From: Sepiola atlantica
Taxonomy: Eukaryota > Mollusca > Cephalopoda > Sepiida > Sepiolidae
Assembly: GCA_963556195.1 (NCBI GenBank)
Contig: OY744531.1
Location: forward strand, 101,154,123 to 101,218,122
Direction: 5' to 3'
Length of the DNA: 64,000 nucleotides
The stretch's first letter is position 1. Each line of letters starts with the position of its first letter. Shown here in pieces: positions 36,006-47,710 of this stretch. The notes beneath the pieces are model-generated. The model ran no database searches, had not been told where the DNA came from, and was given only the letters and a program-made list of their open reading frames with translations. A program made the position numbers and the translations under genes.

Positions 36006-36646
36006 CATAAATCCTGTTTATATAATTCAGTACTTTACAATCTAGTCTTCTTTCAATGATCTATGTATCAACACAGTAAAAATTAATAAAGGGATGTAGT
36101 TTACTTTAAGAATTGTGTGCGATATTTATATAGAGGGGTTGTAGAAGGCTATCACAATGAAAGGTCAGTAAACGAGTTACAGGGTAGAATCTGATCGTCC
36201 CTAACCCCTAAAACTGATTAGTAGCAATGTTTTATCTATCTTCGTTCTTCTTTGGCATTTTCTCATGTTAATATCTTAAAATGTTGTGTTGATTTTTTTT
36301 TGTTTCTGATTTTCTCTTTTTTGTATATTTCGTAGCCGAAGTAAAAAAATAAAATACTTATTTTTAGACGTGAGAAACGCTTATAACTCAGAGACGGCAT
36401 CTTTTTTTTTTTTTTTTTTTTTTTAAATCAACGAGATTTCTTGATATATACAGGTAAATTGGGATATTTCTTCCAGGTCTCTAATCCATAAAGTAAAATA
36501 GAGTCGAGAAAAAAAAATTAAAAAATCTAAGTATAAACGAGGACATTATCCCCCACCCTCAGTCTTATTCTTACTTATGAGAGGGGGAACACATCTTCAA
36601 TTTTCTGTTATCCCTGGGAGGTGTCGTTTAAACTTATTCAATCTAC

Positions 36647-36647
<1 letters not shown>

Positions 36648-36680
<33 letters not shown>
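36648..36680. repeat. (TA)n microsatellite
   Basis: Uninterrupted TA dinucleotides. Confidence 0.95.
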
Positions 36681-36682
<2 letters not shown>

Positions 36683-36809
36683 GAATTATTATTTTTTTTT
36701 TTAATACCTGCGGGGGCTCTGAAATACCTGACTAGTACAGATTATCCCTCTCGGTGTGACAAACCTATAGACCTTGTCAGGTCATCCATCCAGGAGAAAG
36801 AAAACTCTT

Positions 36810-37300
36810 GATATAAAAACTGTGCTACTTACTACTCATGTATTGGCAGCAAACCGCTTTGGGAGAGACACCTCCTCACACCTGACAGTATCCTATATCT
36901 CTACAAAGCCACCATCCGCCCATATTTGAGTGCTGTTGCCACATGTAGATGATGCATCATCCACTAGTCTCTTCCTCGTAGACAAGGTCCAAAAATGAGT
37001 CGCTAACTTAATAGCCCCTGCCCCATCGACGCAATGTTGCACCCTTGCGCTTGTTTTACAAGTACTTCAATCGAATATGCTTCGATGACCTCGCAGCTCT
37101 GGTGCCCCCCCTCGACCAACCCGACAATCAGCTAAATCCCATACATTTACTGTGGGGGTCCCCAGATACCGGAGACCCTTCTACTCCAATAGCTTGCTGG
37201 CCTTTGGAACTCCCTCCCTGCTCCCTGTTTCCCTAGACTTTACCGACATGCAGAAATTTAAAATTAATATGAACAAGCATCTCGCTGTACACCTCCCCCA
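36810..37300 (+). pseudogene. LINE polyprotein C-terminal region, degenerate
   Basis: Out-of-frame pieces give LTPDSILYLYKATIRPYL-like sequence, then LFYKYFNRICFDDLAALVPP LDQPDNQLNPIHLL, and finally MQKFKINMNKHLAVHLPHL, the typical end of this LINE type (R2/Jockey-like grouping not resolved). Stops and frameshifts throughout. The same family reappears at 63863-64000. Confidence 0.75.
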
Positions 37301-37394
37301 TTTAGGATGACCCTCAAAATTTTCACCTCAATTCTCAGTAGGCCCTTACCTCTACATTAAAAGAAAAAAGAAAAAGGGGGAAATATGCATGAGT

Positions 37395-37425
<31 letters not shown>

Positions 37426-37632
37426 ACCGGTTTATTTGTTGAATCAGGCCACAATTAATCCTCTGATGAGGGTGGGGCCTGATTGTCTAGTCTCGAAATC
37501 TAAGTCTTCCTCTCCACTCCTGTCTTTGGCAAGGCTTGATGGAATCCATACCCATGGCCTACCTATCACGTTTGACTATGTCCTCCCAAGTCAACTTGGG
37601 TCTGCCAGTGGTGAAACACCTCCCATTTGATA
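37395..37632 (-). repeat. LINE 3' end with (ATG)n tail
   Basis: On the minus strand, CCACTGGCAGACCCAAGTTG, ACTTGGGAGGACATAGTC and ATCAAGCCTTGCCAAAGAC precede a (TGATGA)n run at 37395-37425. RTE-like LINEs often end in such trinucleotide tails. It is a different family from the 41400 copy. Confidence 0.55.
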
Positions 37633-38362
37633 AAAAGGTCTTACCTCGAAATATATCATGGAATAAATTTTAAAAAATAAATAAAAAAGAAGAATCACTT
37701 TTTTATCTTCCTTCTTAACACCGACATATTTCTACTTTCACGTCGTGCATTGTGATAGCCTTCCATGAGCCGTCTATATACATATTATACGCAATGCTGC
37801 AAGCAAACTACGATTGTTGCTGTGTCAATATAGATTATTTAAAGAAGTCAAGATATAAAATACTGAGTGAAACAGCAGTTGGGATAAAAAAAAAAAAAAA
37901 GGTCGTATGATTTATATAAAAAGAAAGATGAAAAGACAGGAGAGGGAACTTCAGAGCTTTTATATTTCTAAATTAGAATGCAATATTTAACTTTTTGAAC
38001 TTTGACTAATTGAATTTTCAAAGCTTAGTGTTACCAAATAAATTTATTTAATAATTATTGTAAATATAAAAAGGTTGCGTTTTTTTTCAGTCAGTGATGT
38101 TATATCTCCATTGAACAAGAATTACCTACCTTGGTTGAATCTTTTTTTTCTTCATTTTCCTCTTCAGTGGTCATATTTTGATGTAAGAGGGTAATTAAAT
38201 TGTATAAAAATGGATAGAATTTTAGTCAAATTCAAAGTTAAAAAAAAATAATATCCTTTGCTTCCTATATAAATATATGATCTTAATTGGGCAAAAAGAA
38301 TAGTTCAAAAATAATTTTTTTGTTTTTTTTGTTATTTTACACATTTGGGGTTCATGCATTGA

Positions 38363-38473
38363 TTTACTCCTCTCCAGGAGTTAGGCACAAGGCCAGTTTT
38401 TATCTTACTCCCACAAGTAAGATGTGACCCAAGGTCGGGTCGGGAAAGTGGGGTTTAAAAATTGCCTGGGCAG
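38363..38473 (-). repeat. U2-headed SINE, copy D (3' part only)
   Basis: Only the last ~110 bp of the family is present, stopping inside the GC hairpin. It shares with copy E a deletion of the CCAGCGC...GTGAGCAC block (GGGTTT directly followed by AAAAATTGCC). It is nearly identical to E over this length, so D and E form one subfamily. Confidence 0.85.
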
Positions 38474-39072
38474 TTTTTACATGTAGGTAAAATTACATCT
38501 GTTGAACCAGAGTTACCTACCTTGGTCAAGACTTGAACAATCAGACAGCTAGCCTTATAGTAACGTGTTGGAGTTATGGTCGACCGTTAAAATTTATTTT
38601 CCCACATTTTCTTTTTTTAGGTGTAACTGTCCATGCTCTATCACACAGTTGAGTCTTTGGTGGTCTACATATTTTTGTACGAAATAAAGACTAGTCAAAG
38701 GAATAATGCGATAAATAATATAAAAAATATATAAAGAAATTCTTTAGCCCCGCACTATGTAGAATCTTTAAGTCATCATGATACCATCTATATACCGTAC
38801 ACACCATCACATCTTTTTTTTTTTGCCTCGGTTTTGTAGTAAACAACCAAAAAAGGTATTTGTTTCGTTTGTTTTACGGCATATCAACCTCTTATGGGGC
38901 ATTTAACGCCGAAACATAAGAATGTAGCATGGTGAAAAGTTTTTATGCTTCAAGTTCTTTATGTTCAAGTATTTATTCATGGAGTTTGGTCGAGTGAAGG
39001 GGGGGAGGGAAGAGGGGAGGGAGATAAGGAAATTGATTTTGTTTTGTATTTTGCAGAACATGATTGAGTTTT

Positions 39073-39108
<36 letters not shown>

Positions 39109-39328
39109 TTTGCCGCATTTTGAGTCAGGAAGCCGATATCTTCAGACAGCCTGATCTGGTAGCACTAGCTGCAAAAGGTAAGCCATGACGAACAGAAACG
39201 AAGTGCGGAAATACGTATCTATCATGGACAACCACGTAGTTATTTAAAAATCAATGTGAGTTTCAATTTCGATATACAATCAAATTACATAGAAGAGTTA
39301 ATAATTAAACCATTACTTTTTTTTACAT

Positions 39329-39600
39329 GAATTGTTCGCTCGGTTCGGGGTCGTTGACGGTATTGTATCAGACAACAAAATGCCATCCACGTCTACAGAG
39401 TTGAAACTATTCTGTCAAACATTTGTGATGGAGAATATATCGATTGCGGCATACTATGCGAGAAGCGATGTAGACGGGTCAATATACTGCCATCAAAGAA
39501 ATTGCAAAATTTTGTTTCTCAGCATGTTTTTCAGAGCTATTGGATCGCTTCTATTATCGAGCGTAGAAAATGCACCGTGGATGTACTTTCGGTAACCCCG
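39329..39600 (+). pseudogene. Ty3/Gypsy integrase fragment
   Basis: FARFGVVDGIVSDNKMPSTS TELKLFCQTF corresponds to the integrase catalytic core around the second Asp of the DD35E triad (family pattern FxRFGxxxxIVSDNGxQFTSxEF). The frame then decays and the Glu region is not readable. GC-richer sequence continues to about 41130 and could be the rest of the retroelement. No long terminal repeats were identified. Confidence 0.75.
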
Positions 39601-41130
39601 TTGGAGGTAGGATGTGTGGAAAGACAATGGGGCTAAATGATTCACCAACTTACACAAAGACGCTCGGGAAAATAGGATGGGTAATCAACAAGGAGTGGCG
39701 CAAAGTTGGCAGTTTCTATTGACTAGGCGTTTTAGAAGTGGCTGCCCCGAGTCATTTCTGCTTGTCGGTGGCTAAGATAACTAGGAGTGAACGTTTTATG
39801 CGACAGTTTTACAACAGTCGGGTTAGTTTACAGCAATTTAAGTTAGTTTTACGGCACAGTTGGCGACTTGGCGAGAAGACGATCAGTTTGTTGACAACTC
39901 CGAGAGAGGTAAACAGATGGCAAGCAGAGTTCGGCAAGGATTTAGCAAGTGATGAGATGAGCTGATAGCCTCGACATTTTGATCTCGGTTAACTAAAATG
40001 TGGACGTTAACGTTTGGGAGTCCATTTTGGTATCATACACAACCAGAGTACAACTGTTTGAAACAATGTATCAGAGTTTGTGTTTTTTTTTTTTAATTTT
40101 TATAGCATATTTACCACACACAAGGCAGGCCGCCACTGTAGACGTAAAGGGGCTACTGAGAATTAGGGTGTGGGTTTTGGGTGTCATCCTAAGTTGGGAG
40201 CTGTGCAGCGAGATGTCTGTTTACGTTAGTTTTGAACCTTTGCACATCGGTACAGTCGGGGAAACAGGGAGCAGGGAGGGAGTTCAAGAAGCCGGCAGCA
40301 GGAGAAAAGAAGCTATTGGAGTAGAAGGCTCTCTGGCATCTGGAGACCTCCACAGTGAATGGATGGGATTTAGCTGATTGTCAGGTTGGTCCAGTGTATT
40401 TACGCCGAGGGGGCACCAGAGCAGTTATCTTGTCAATTGTGTTGTTCGTTTTTCTTTAACTTGTAGACCAGTGCTGTGCCCTCGACGATTCATCAGTGGA
40501 ATAGACGACACGGCTAGAACAAGAAGAAAACAACAGCACACACAACGTTGGGGTTGTCGAGGGACGCACGTGGTCTTACAACTCTCGCTTCCCCATCTCT
40601 GTCCTTTAGTGCTCACCTTCTAAGAGCGATGTTTCTGACAAAGGGGGAAGAAAATGCTGTTACTTAGGTCGGTCGATGGTTAGTGTTGGCCGTACGTGGA
40701 GATGACTTTAAAAAAAATCTTATTTCCTCTAACTTTGATGGCCTGTCACTAATAAGGGTGCTGGAGGTAAACGTTTGATCTGGGCTGACGTTATCCGCCG
40801 TATAGTCTAAGGACCCGAACTTGTGAATAACTCCCAAGGAGGCTGTCCTATCAGCAGGTGCATAATACCGAGATTGCTGCATTGCCATTTGATGAATGGA
40901 GTCTGGACCATGCAGTAGTTTATAGTGGGGCGTCTCGATGCCATATTGGTGGGAACTGCTACAGCTTTTTTCTTCAATGGTTTTCTCATTTGGTTGTTTT
41001 GTCTTTTTCCAATCAAACACGAAAAGCTCTAAAACAAAAGATAATCCTCACAATGTCGTCTCAGCGTCCACCTTACAAACTCATCAACTCTTATCCCCGA
41101 GTGGTCTTCGGGCCTTGATAGTGTAAGAAA
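39601..41130. other. Unclassified GC-richer block downstream of the Gypsy scrap
   Basis: Base composition is clearly less AT-rich than the surrounding intron. Short open frames occur on both strands (for example 40000-40377 plus and 40664-41020 minus) but none shows a motif that I recognise. It may be the remaining part of an old LTR retroelement. No function is assigned. Confidence 0.35.
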
Positions 41131-41399
41131 AAAAAAAAAAAAAACGTTGAGAAAGGTATGAAACCATATATCCTCCCTCCCAGCACTGGGTGAAATAGAT
41201 GGGTAGCCTGGAACCCTAAGTCTTGGTAGGATGAATAGTCTAAAAGAAAAACTAAGTAACAGCATTTACCTCAACTCTGATGGAAATCAACTACAATTTG
41301 AAAAAGAAAAAAAAAAGCAGAGGGAGAGAGAGAGAAAGATAAAGAAAAATCGCTTCTGATAGAGGATTTTAAAAATCACGAACGCCAATTACCTGCAAT

Positions 41400-42815
41400 T
41401 AGCACTTCATCATCATAGTCCATTTTACATGCTGGCATGCGTTGGACGCTTTTAAAAAATTGACTAAAGTAACTTATTTCTGGTCAGGTCTTTATTCATC
41501 TCTCAAGTCCATCCTTATCACTTCCTTCCATGTTTTGTTTGGCTTTCCCCTGTTAACTGAACCTGCTACTTCAACTGTTCTACATCTATTAGCCAAAGAA
41601 CTCTAATCCATTCTTTAAACATGGCCATACTATCAAATTCTCCTGTTATGTACACATCTCTCTATACTGTCCAGATTTTATCCTCCCTTGAGGTCATCAG
41701 ATCTAAGCCCGTCTCTAAGACTCACATTATAAATCCATTGTATCATTCTCATATCATTTCTCTCCATACAAAGCATGTTCTCAACCCTCATTGGCCAGGT
41801 TTCACTTCCATACATCACACTGCATACACATGCCTGATAGACTCTTCCCTTGGTCGAGAGTGGTAATGCTCTGCTGGTTTTTAATGGCAAAAGTTCCGAG
41901 CTTACTCCATCCACTCCTAATTCTTGCAATTACAGTAGCACCTGCTCCACCCTGTACGCCAATGATATCAACGCAGTAACAAAACTTTTAAACAACCTCA
42001 ATAGCTTTGCCATCCAGATATACTTTGTCCATATCTGAGTTCTTATTCATCTCCATTGTCTTGGACTTCTTGCACACAAACTGGTTATCCTCTGTAAAAC
42101 TACCAGTAATTCCACTGCACTTCTTGCGTACCCAATGCTTACAAGTACCACAAAAAAATTGAGTTGCTCCTAATTCACTTTCCACAAACTGAGCAGGGGC
42201 ACTTTCCTCTTTTGGGGAGTTTTCTAACATTACAACCACTGATCATCACTTTGGTCTTGGTAACATTCATTTTCAGACATTTACTTTCCATAGAATTCCT
42301 CCAAGACTTTAACTTAACAAGTATCTCTTTCATTGTTTCACAGGCAAGTACTAAATAATCAACATACAGCATCTCTTCCGGACAAAAGTCGTTGGATTAT
42401 GCTTCAAAGACACAAATGAAAAGCAACGGACTCAGTACAGAACCCTGATTTACCTCTACAGTAACACCATTATTAAATGTGCTGTTAATTCTAGCATTTC
42501 TGTACCTTGTTTGAACAATCTTCACCAACCAATCATTTTCCCTTAGTTTAATAAAGCCCACCAGACAAACTCTCTTGGCACTGCCAAAAACTTTCTCTAG
42601 ATCCACAAAAGGAATATACAGGTTCTTCTTTCTCAGGATAAATATAGCATCAGTGACATTTTGCCCAGACATAAAACCAAACTGCATTTCATCTATGCTG
42701 ATCTGACTTCTTATTTGCTGCTCAATTATTCTCTCAATCACTTTCAGGATCTGATCCATCAACTTGAAGCCTCTGTAATTAACTCTATCTCATGTTTCCC
42801 CTTTACCCTTGTATT
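41400..42815 (-). mobile_element. 5'-truncated RTE-type LINE
   Basis: Successive minus-strand frames give NYRGFKLMDQ, the RT core (42397-42762), a YxDD-region piece (42175-42372), a CxxC zinc-finger-like piece (FFCGTCKHWVRKKCSG, about 42120-42170), then RVYQACVCSVMYGSETWP and MERNDMRMIQWIYNVSLRD. This is the order seen in common RTE-like endonuclease/RT proteins of invertebrates. The endonuclease domain is missing, so the copy is 5'-truncated, as is usual for LINEs. Confidence 0.9.
42397..42762 (-). pseudogene. RTE-type LINE reverse-transcriptase core fragment
   Basis: About 121 residues open. IERIIEQQIRSQISIDEMQF GFM is the RT motif-1 region and FVDLEKVFG holds the first catalytic Asp (family AFVDLEKAFD). 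VEVNQGSVLSPLLFICVFEA is the QGxxLSPLLF motif. In the next piece the family YADDLVL box reads YVDYLVL, which loses the second catalytic Asp. The enzyme is dead. Confidence 0.9.
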
Positions 42816-43039
42816 AAGTTCCCCTCCTAGATTTTTACGGTTCCATGAAAACTCAGAATTAACCAAACCAATCAACCAACCAAATAAATTGTTAGCTTTT
42901 GCCATTATGATTCTGACCTCAGATTAACATTTGACAACTTCTTATTTAGGGCTAAAAAAAAAAAAAAAAAATAAATAAATAAAAGAAAGAAAGAAAAAAA
43001 ATTGTAATTTAAAAACAAATCCGTATTCCAACCAATGGA

Positions 43040-43245
43040 AACAAAGAGTGATTGGTCCTGCTATGCAAGACTTCCTCAACCGCCTGGGGCTACCAATGTC
43101 GCACCACACCGAGGACCATTGCGAGTTGCCAGCTTTACGAGCCCCTTTCTATCGCCACTATTCGAGGGAATGCTTCACCCTGCCAAGTTAGCAGGACATC
43201 CAACTAAACTCCCTTATGTTTCGGATTTATCCACAAAGGCCTTTT
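43040..43245. other. Unclassified GC-richer block
   Basis: About 200 bp clearly less AT-rich than its flanks (CCGCCTGGGGCTACCAATGT, CCTGCCAAGTTAGCAGGACA). A 70-codon open frame has no recognisable motif. Possibly an element fragment. Confidence 0.35.
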
Positions 43246-43440
43246 AAACAGATTATTTTGAGTATGACGGCAACAAAAATGTTTACATAAACGTTTTTAC
43301 GTGCATAAAATTGAACTTTTATGTCAATTCTAATTGAAATAGACAGATTTTTTTTTCTAAATGCAAAAAAGTAATTTTGTATGTAACAATAAATGTTATT
43401 GCATTAATTTAATTATTATATATATATATATATATATATG

Positions 43441-43643
43441 TGGGAAAGGAAAAATGAAAAACCAAGAGATAGTTTTTATATATTCATCAATGTTTCGTCT
43501 TCATTGTAAGACTTCCTCAGGATGATAATTTGAAGGAAAATGTCACGCAAGTACATCAAAGTTTGGGGTTGACATGGTGGAGAGATGAGGGACGTTGATG
43601 AATATATAAAAACTATCTCTTGGTTTTTCCTTTTTATTTCCCA
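43441..43643. mobile_element. Short MITE between (TA)n arrays
   Basis: The left end TGGGAAAGGAAAAATGAAAA then ACCAAGAGATAGTTTTTATA is inverted at 43594-43643 (arms about 50 bp). (TA)n lies immediately left (43418-43439) and again 33 bp to the right (43676-43721). The centre holds GTTTCGTCTTCATTGTAAGA. It probably inserted into a TA-rich microsatellite target. Confidence 0.65.
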
Positions 43644-43671
43644 TTACGTCGGATTACTCTCATCCTTCCTT

Positions 43672-43675
<4 letters not shown>

Positions 43676-43721
<46 letters not shown>
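43676..43721. repeat. (TA)n microsatellite
   Basis: Long TA run to the right of the 43441 MITE; a shorter run (43418-43439) is on its left. Confidence 0.95.
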
Positions 43722-43724
<3 letters not shown>

Positions 43725-43941
43725 CCTAACAATTTGATTCTTTTGAAAACTGGTACTGTTGAAGTGGAACAAAAGAGCCCATTATGGCTAAGTATTACAG
43801 AAAAGCTGCAGACTTTTGGAATAAATACCGCTGCTCTATGTTTGCCAATTAAAAAAGAAAAAGAAAAAAAAAGCAGATTTTTTATTTTTATTATTTTTGT
43901 GCTAACACTGCTCTAGATTATGGTAATTAACAATAACAAAA

Positions 43942-43972
<31 letters not shown>

Positions 43973-44496
43973 AATATCAGCAAAAAACGTGACGGCCTTT
44001 ATTCCCAAACTGCCAAAAATTAATATTAACACTAGTTTCACGAATCTCAAGTCAAAAGATTCATAGCTGCACATTGAAAAGAAGGAACATGACGGCATCA
44101 ACACAACCCTTAAGCAATTCGAACCATTCTATCATCAAATAGCATAGATACCTTCATCATGATATCATGTCGACAACATTTATTTCTAACATTTTAATTC
44201 CAAACCCTACTTCATATCATCAAACCAATGAAACTGAAAACTGAATTTGCAACCGTGAACATAATTATACTGAAAAATGAAATGGCTAAACATTTAACGC
44301 GGACAATTAAAAAAAATAAAAAAATTATATACATGTCTACATATTATCCGAAATTAGCAATTTGTTTGATATTAATTTCTGCGCATTAGTTTCATATCTG
44401 AAACGTAAACGTACAACAATCTATTGATTGTATTTAACAGGAAATCCGTTTTTTGGGGGTTTTGTTATATATATATATATAAATATATATATATAT

Positions 44497-44615
44497 TGGT
44501 CCAGTGGTAGAACGCTGGACTACAGACATCAATATCGAAGGTTCGATCTCTGTCTAAGTTAGTCATGCTGATAACGGCTGTGAGCCAGAAACACGTGTCC
44601 ATGGATTACTTTTAG
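44497..44615 (+). repeat. tRNA-derived SINE
   Basis: TGGTCCAGTGGTAGAACGC gives an A-box-like start and GGTTCGATCTC a B box about 45 bp later, followed by a non-tRNA tail ending in an A-rich run. It directly follows a (TA)n array. No acceptor stem can be folded, so it is not a tRNA gene. Confidence 0.65.
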
Positions 44616-44904
44616 GTACGTATAAAATAAATAAAAATATATATTAACGGAAAAAATACGTCCTATGAAGTTAAGGGCGACTAATAATGCAATTTTCTGC
44701 ATCTTTATTTAATAATATTTATCGTAATATTGTTCATAGCCCCTTTAATTCTAAGAAGGGTGCTTTAAAAGAATTATAATTAAATAGTCAAATTTAAATA
44801 CGTAATGCTAAGTTCCGGCCTAACGTGTCTTTGAACACTTGATGACAGCCTTCTAGATGTGTCCGTTTGCTAAGACATAAATAGATCTTAATTCTCTTCT
44901 TTCA

Positions 44905-45075
44905 ACGCGGTTGGTTTATTGGCCGCGGGGTCCTAAACGTTCAGACAAAGTTAAAATGTTGACTTAGGTATGAGGGGTTCGAATCGTGCGACTGGTAGAG
45001 CAATCCTCCTCCATACTGATGATTCCCGGAAAAGGATGAAACACGCGTATGTGAATAAGAATTTAACAATATTTA
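44905..45075 (+). repeat. tRNA-derived SINE, family shared with 59700
   Basis: A tRNA-like head is followed by GGGGTTCGAATCGTGCGAC (B box). The tail has CATACTGATGATTCCCGG, AAAGGATGAAACACGCGTAT and GTGAATAA. The same tail occurs at 59790-59840 in the same orientation. Confidence 0.65.
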
Positions 45076-45400
45076 TTGTAATATTACATATATATATATG
45101 ATTCACAATCAAAATAAACTAGGTTTAATAAAAAATAAAATAGTATTTATTTAAATGTTATTTTATATAATATTTTTGTATAAATTTTTAAATATATATA
45201 AAAGCCGATATAATTCTTAAAGTTACCCTCATCATCTGAACATTGCACTTGGGTTCATGTACCAAAGAGACAATTGTCTGTTGTGACATTATTTCAAATA
45301 AAGAACTAAACCACAATAGAAGCAACATCTGATGATTGTCTCTTAGAGGTATGAAACCCAGTGTAATGTTGGGATCCAATTGGCGTGTTCTAAGTTTAAG

Positions 45401-45401
<1 letters not shown>

Positions 45402-45447
<46 letters not shown>
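45402..45447. repeat. (TA)n microsatellite
   Basis: About 46 bp of uninterrupted TA. Similar shorter arrays occur at 45822-45845 and 44468-44495. Confidence 0.95.
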
Positions 45448-45451
<4 letters not shown>

Positions 45452-46135
45452 TTAATGACAATATATGTATTAGCATATACTATCAGTTCCTTTTACTTTG
45501 CAGTCTCCTTAAAAGATTCAGCTCGATGATTATCAATTAGTGACAACAGAGCAAATATAAGTTGCTTTCACCCAAAAATGAACCACTGTAGAGTGTAGGT
45601 CTTTTAAAGACACTTTAATCCAAGAACTTTTTACTCTTTGTAAATTTTTCTGATGATTTTGTAGTGTTGCAGAGACGATATTGACATAAAAATGTTGTTT
45701 GGCACAAGACAAATGAAACAGACCGTAAAAATATCTCACAGAAATATTATGTTTTTTGGAAATGTGAAAAAATAAAAATAAAATAAAACCATGGATATTG
45801 GAATATAATATGAACTGACATATATATATATATATATATATATATACACCAATGAAAACACCAATTTGTTTCATAAAGAATCTTTCTATAGAAACGTTTT
45901 TAAAACTGTAGGTTTATTTTTTTTCTTTCGGTGCATTTTGGTCTCTTCTGACGAGCCATCCTCCTTGAAAATCCAAGACATGTCTCTATACTTTGCTTGC
46001 TAAGCGATGAAAAACACGAACTGTAAAGAATTGGACCTCTTCATTGATAAAGATATAGTCACTGAAACTGAATTTCTATTGCTTAAGCAATAGAAATTCA
46101 TATATATATATATATATATAAGCAATAGAAATTTA

Positions 46136-46790
46136 GGTACTGTTTTAGATATTGACCCTAATTTCCGTGACTGCCCGGCAGCAGCAAGCCGACAGCTAAC
46201 GGAAGCGTCCGAGACCTGCCGAAATCGAAAACGAGGCTGGCGTCCGACGCTTGGCACTTGTTGACAAAGAATTTTGAAGTGTTGTGTAGTTCAATTGCCT
46301 CTCCGGAGCAGTGCATTATCTACCTGTGGTCCTCCTCTTCTGCCTGTATTTCGCTAAGCCCCCCTCCAAAAACGAAAAACAAGCCCTTACCCCTCCAGCT
46401 AAAATAATGGAAAAAACAAAAAAACAATGCGTAATTGCAAAAAAAAAAAAATGGTTTAAAAAAGTTATTATTTTCGCGTTCTACAGTTTATAAAAACAGT
46501 TTATTTCAGTTACAAAAAAATTGGTTTAAAATGTTAGCGTTTATAAAAAATTTTCTTACATAAAATGGTTAAATATTAATTAAAAAAAAAATTATTCATT
46601 TCAGCTATGGGTTTGTTCATTTATTTCATTTTTTGTATAAAAATATATGCATTTCTTTTTCTTTACGTATAGTCATCGTCTTACATTGTTGTCGTCTGCC
46701 GACTCGGCAGGTCTCGGACGCTTCCGTTAGCTGTCGGCTCGCTGTTGCCGGGCAGTCACGGAAATTAGGGTCAATATCTAAAACAGTACC
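46136..46790. mobile_element. hAT-like non-autonomous element with perfect 8-bp target duplication
   Basis: GAAATTTA flanks both sides (46128-46135 and 46791-46798). Left terminus GGTACTGTTTTAGATATTGA, then CCCTAATTTCCGTGACTGCC; the right terminus is its reverse complement. The inverted arms run for about 110 bp and include CTAACGGAAGCGTCCGAGAC. No transposase is present, so it depends on one elsewhere. The termini match those at 27293-27881. Confidence 0.85.
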
Positions 46791-46793
46791 GAA

Positions 46794-46796
<3 letters not shown>

Positions 46797-46850
<54 letters not shown>
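46797..46850. repeat. (TA)n microsatellite abutting the hAT-like element
   Basis: About 54 bp of TA. AAGCAATAGAAATT flanks appear both here (46851) and at 46120, so the element sits within a local duplication around TA arrays (46101-46120 and 46864-46886 are further runs). Confidence 0.95.
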
Positions 46851-46852
<2 letters not shown>

Positions 46853-47108
46853 CAATAGAAATTTATATATATATATATATATATATGGTGATAGGTTATT
46901 CTGCGTATGTTTCCTGGAGTATTTCAATGTTGTACGGGTGGCAATAGAAGCATGATTTGTATAAAAACAATGTAATGTTTTTTGGTACCATACAGTTTCA
47001 GTAACACCTATTTCATCATTCCTGACAAAGAATGTAGGGTGTTCGAAATAGTGAATCCATGCTTCTAGTGCCACCAATATAACATTAAAATAGATAAACA
47101 ATAACAAA

Positions 47109-47232
47109 TAATTAAAGGGGCTTATTAAGATAAGCCTCTTTTAATTATTTATTATCGTTATAAAGTTATCTGAAAATATATTGAACACTTTCTGTGTGCA
47201 AGATCTGCCGTTTTGGTTTGGCTTTGTTCCGA
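47109..47232 (+). repeat. Dispersed repeat copy 2, preceded by a hairpin
   Basis: A hairpin TAATTAAAGGGGCTTAT / ATAAGCCTCTTTTAATTA (47109-47147) runs into the block TTATAAAGTTATCTGAAAAT ... GCAAGATCTGCCG ... TTTGGCTTTGTTC shared with 21370 and 61181. Confidence 0.55.
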
Positions 47233-47647
47233 TTGCGATATATATGTAAATAACCTAACGTGACCCCTATATTTAATAATAACATTTTTTTCTAATGTTT
47301 GCTTTCGCAACGTTTACTTTTATTTTGGTAACGCTTGAGATTAGCTTCTAAAAAAGATCAGATAAAAAAAAGAGTATTCATTTCCTCGCCTTTTATTCTT
47401 GATTTTATGCATTTTTCGACAGAAATTGCTAATTTGAATGACAGTTTTTTGGTCAAAAAAAAAAAAAAGTCCCAGTTCATGGCAGAAGCTGTGGTTTGGA
47501 ATTTTAATACAGATATTTATGTGCATAAAATCTGTGCCCTGAAAATGAAATACAAACATTGGAGAAAAGTGATGCACTACAAATTTTTATGCACTGGTTT
47601 CAAATACTGTGTAATTACACAGATCAAACGAGTAATTTATCTAATAT

Positions 47648-47650
<3 letters not shown>

Positions 47651-47680
<30 letters not shown>
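47651..47680. repeat. (TA)n microsatellite
   Basis: TA run. Others of this kind lie at 52536-52552, 54926-54958, 58377-58393, 59603-59623 and 59865-59889. Confidence 0.95.
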
Positions 47681-47682
<2 letters not shown>

Positions 47683-47710
47683 TATAAATAACATTATATA
47701 ATAATTTGAT

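Noticed and set aside
40000..40377. 125-codon plus-strand open frame
   Set aside because: No recognisable domain, no splice or conservation support, and it lies in the GC-richer block after a Gypsy scrap; treated as unclassified element sequence.
40664..41020. 118-codon minus-strand open frame
   Set aside because: Overlapping frames on both strands and no motif; insufficient support for a gene.
44497..44570. Functional tRNA gene
   Set aside because: A and B boxes are present but no complete cloverleaf or acceptor stem; better explained as a SINE head.
47335..47691. 118-codon plus-strand open frame
   Set aside because: AT-rich, ends in a (TA)n array, no motif.
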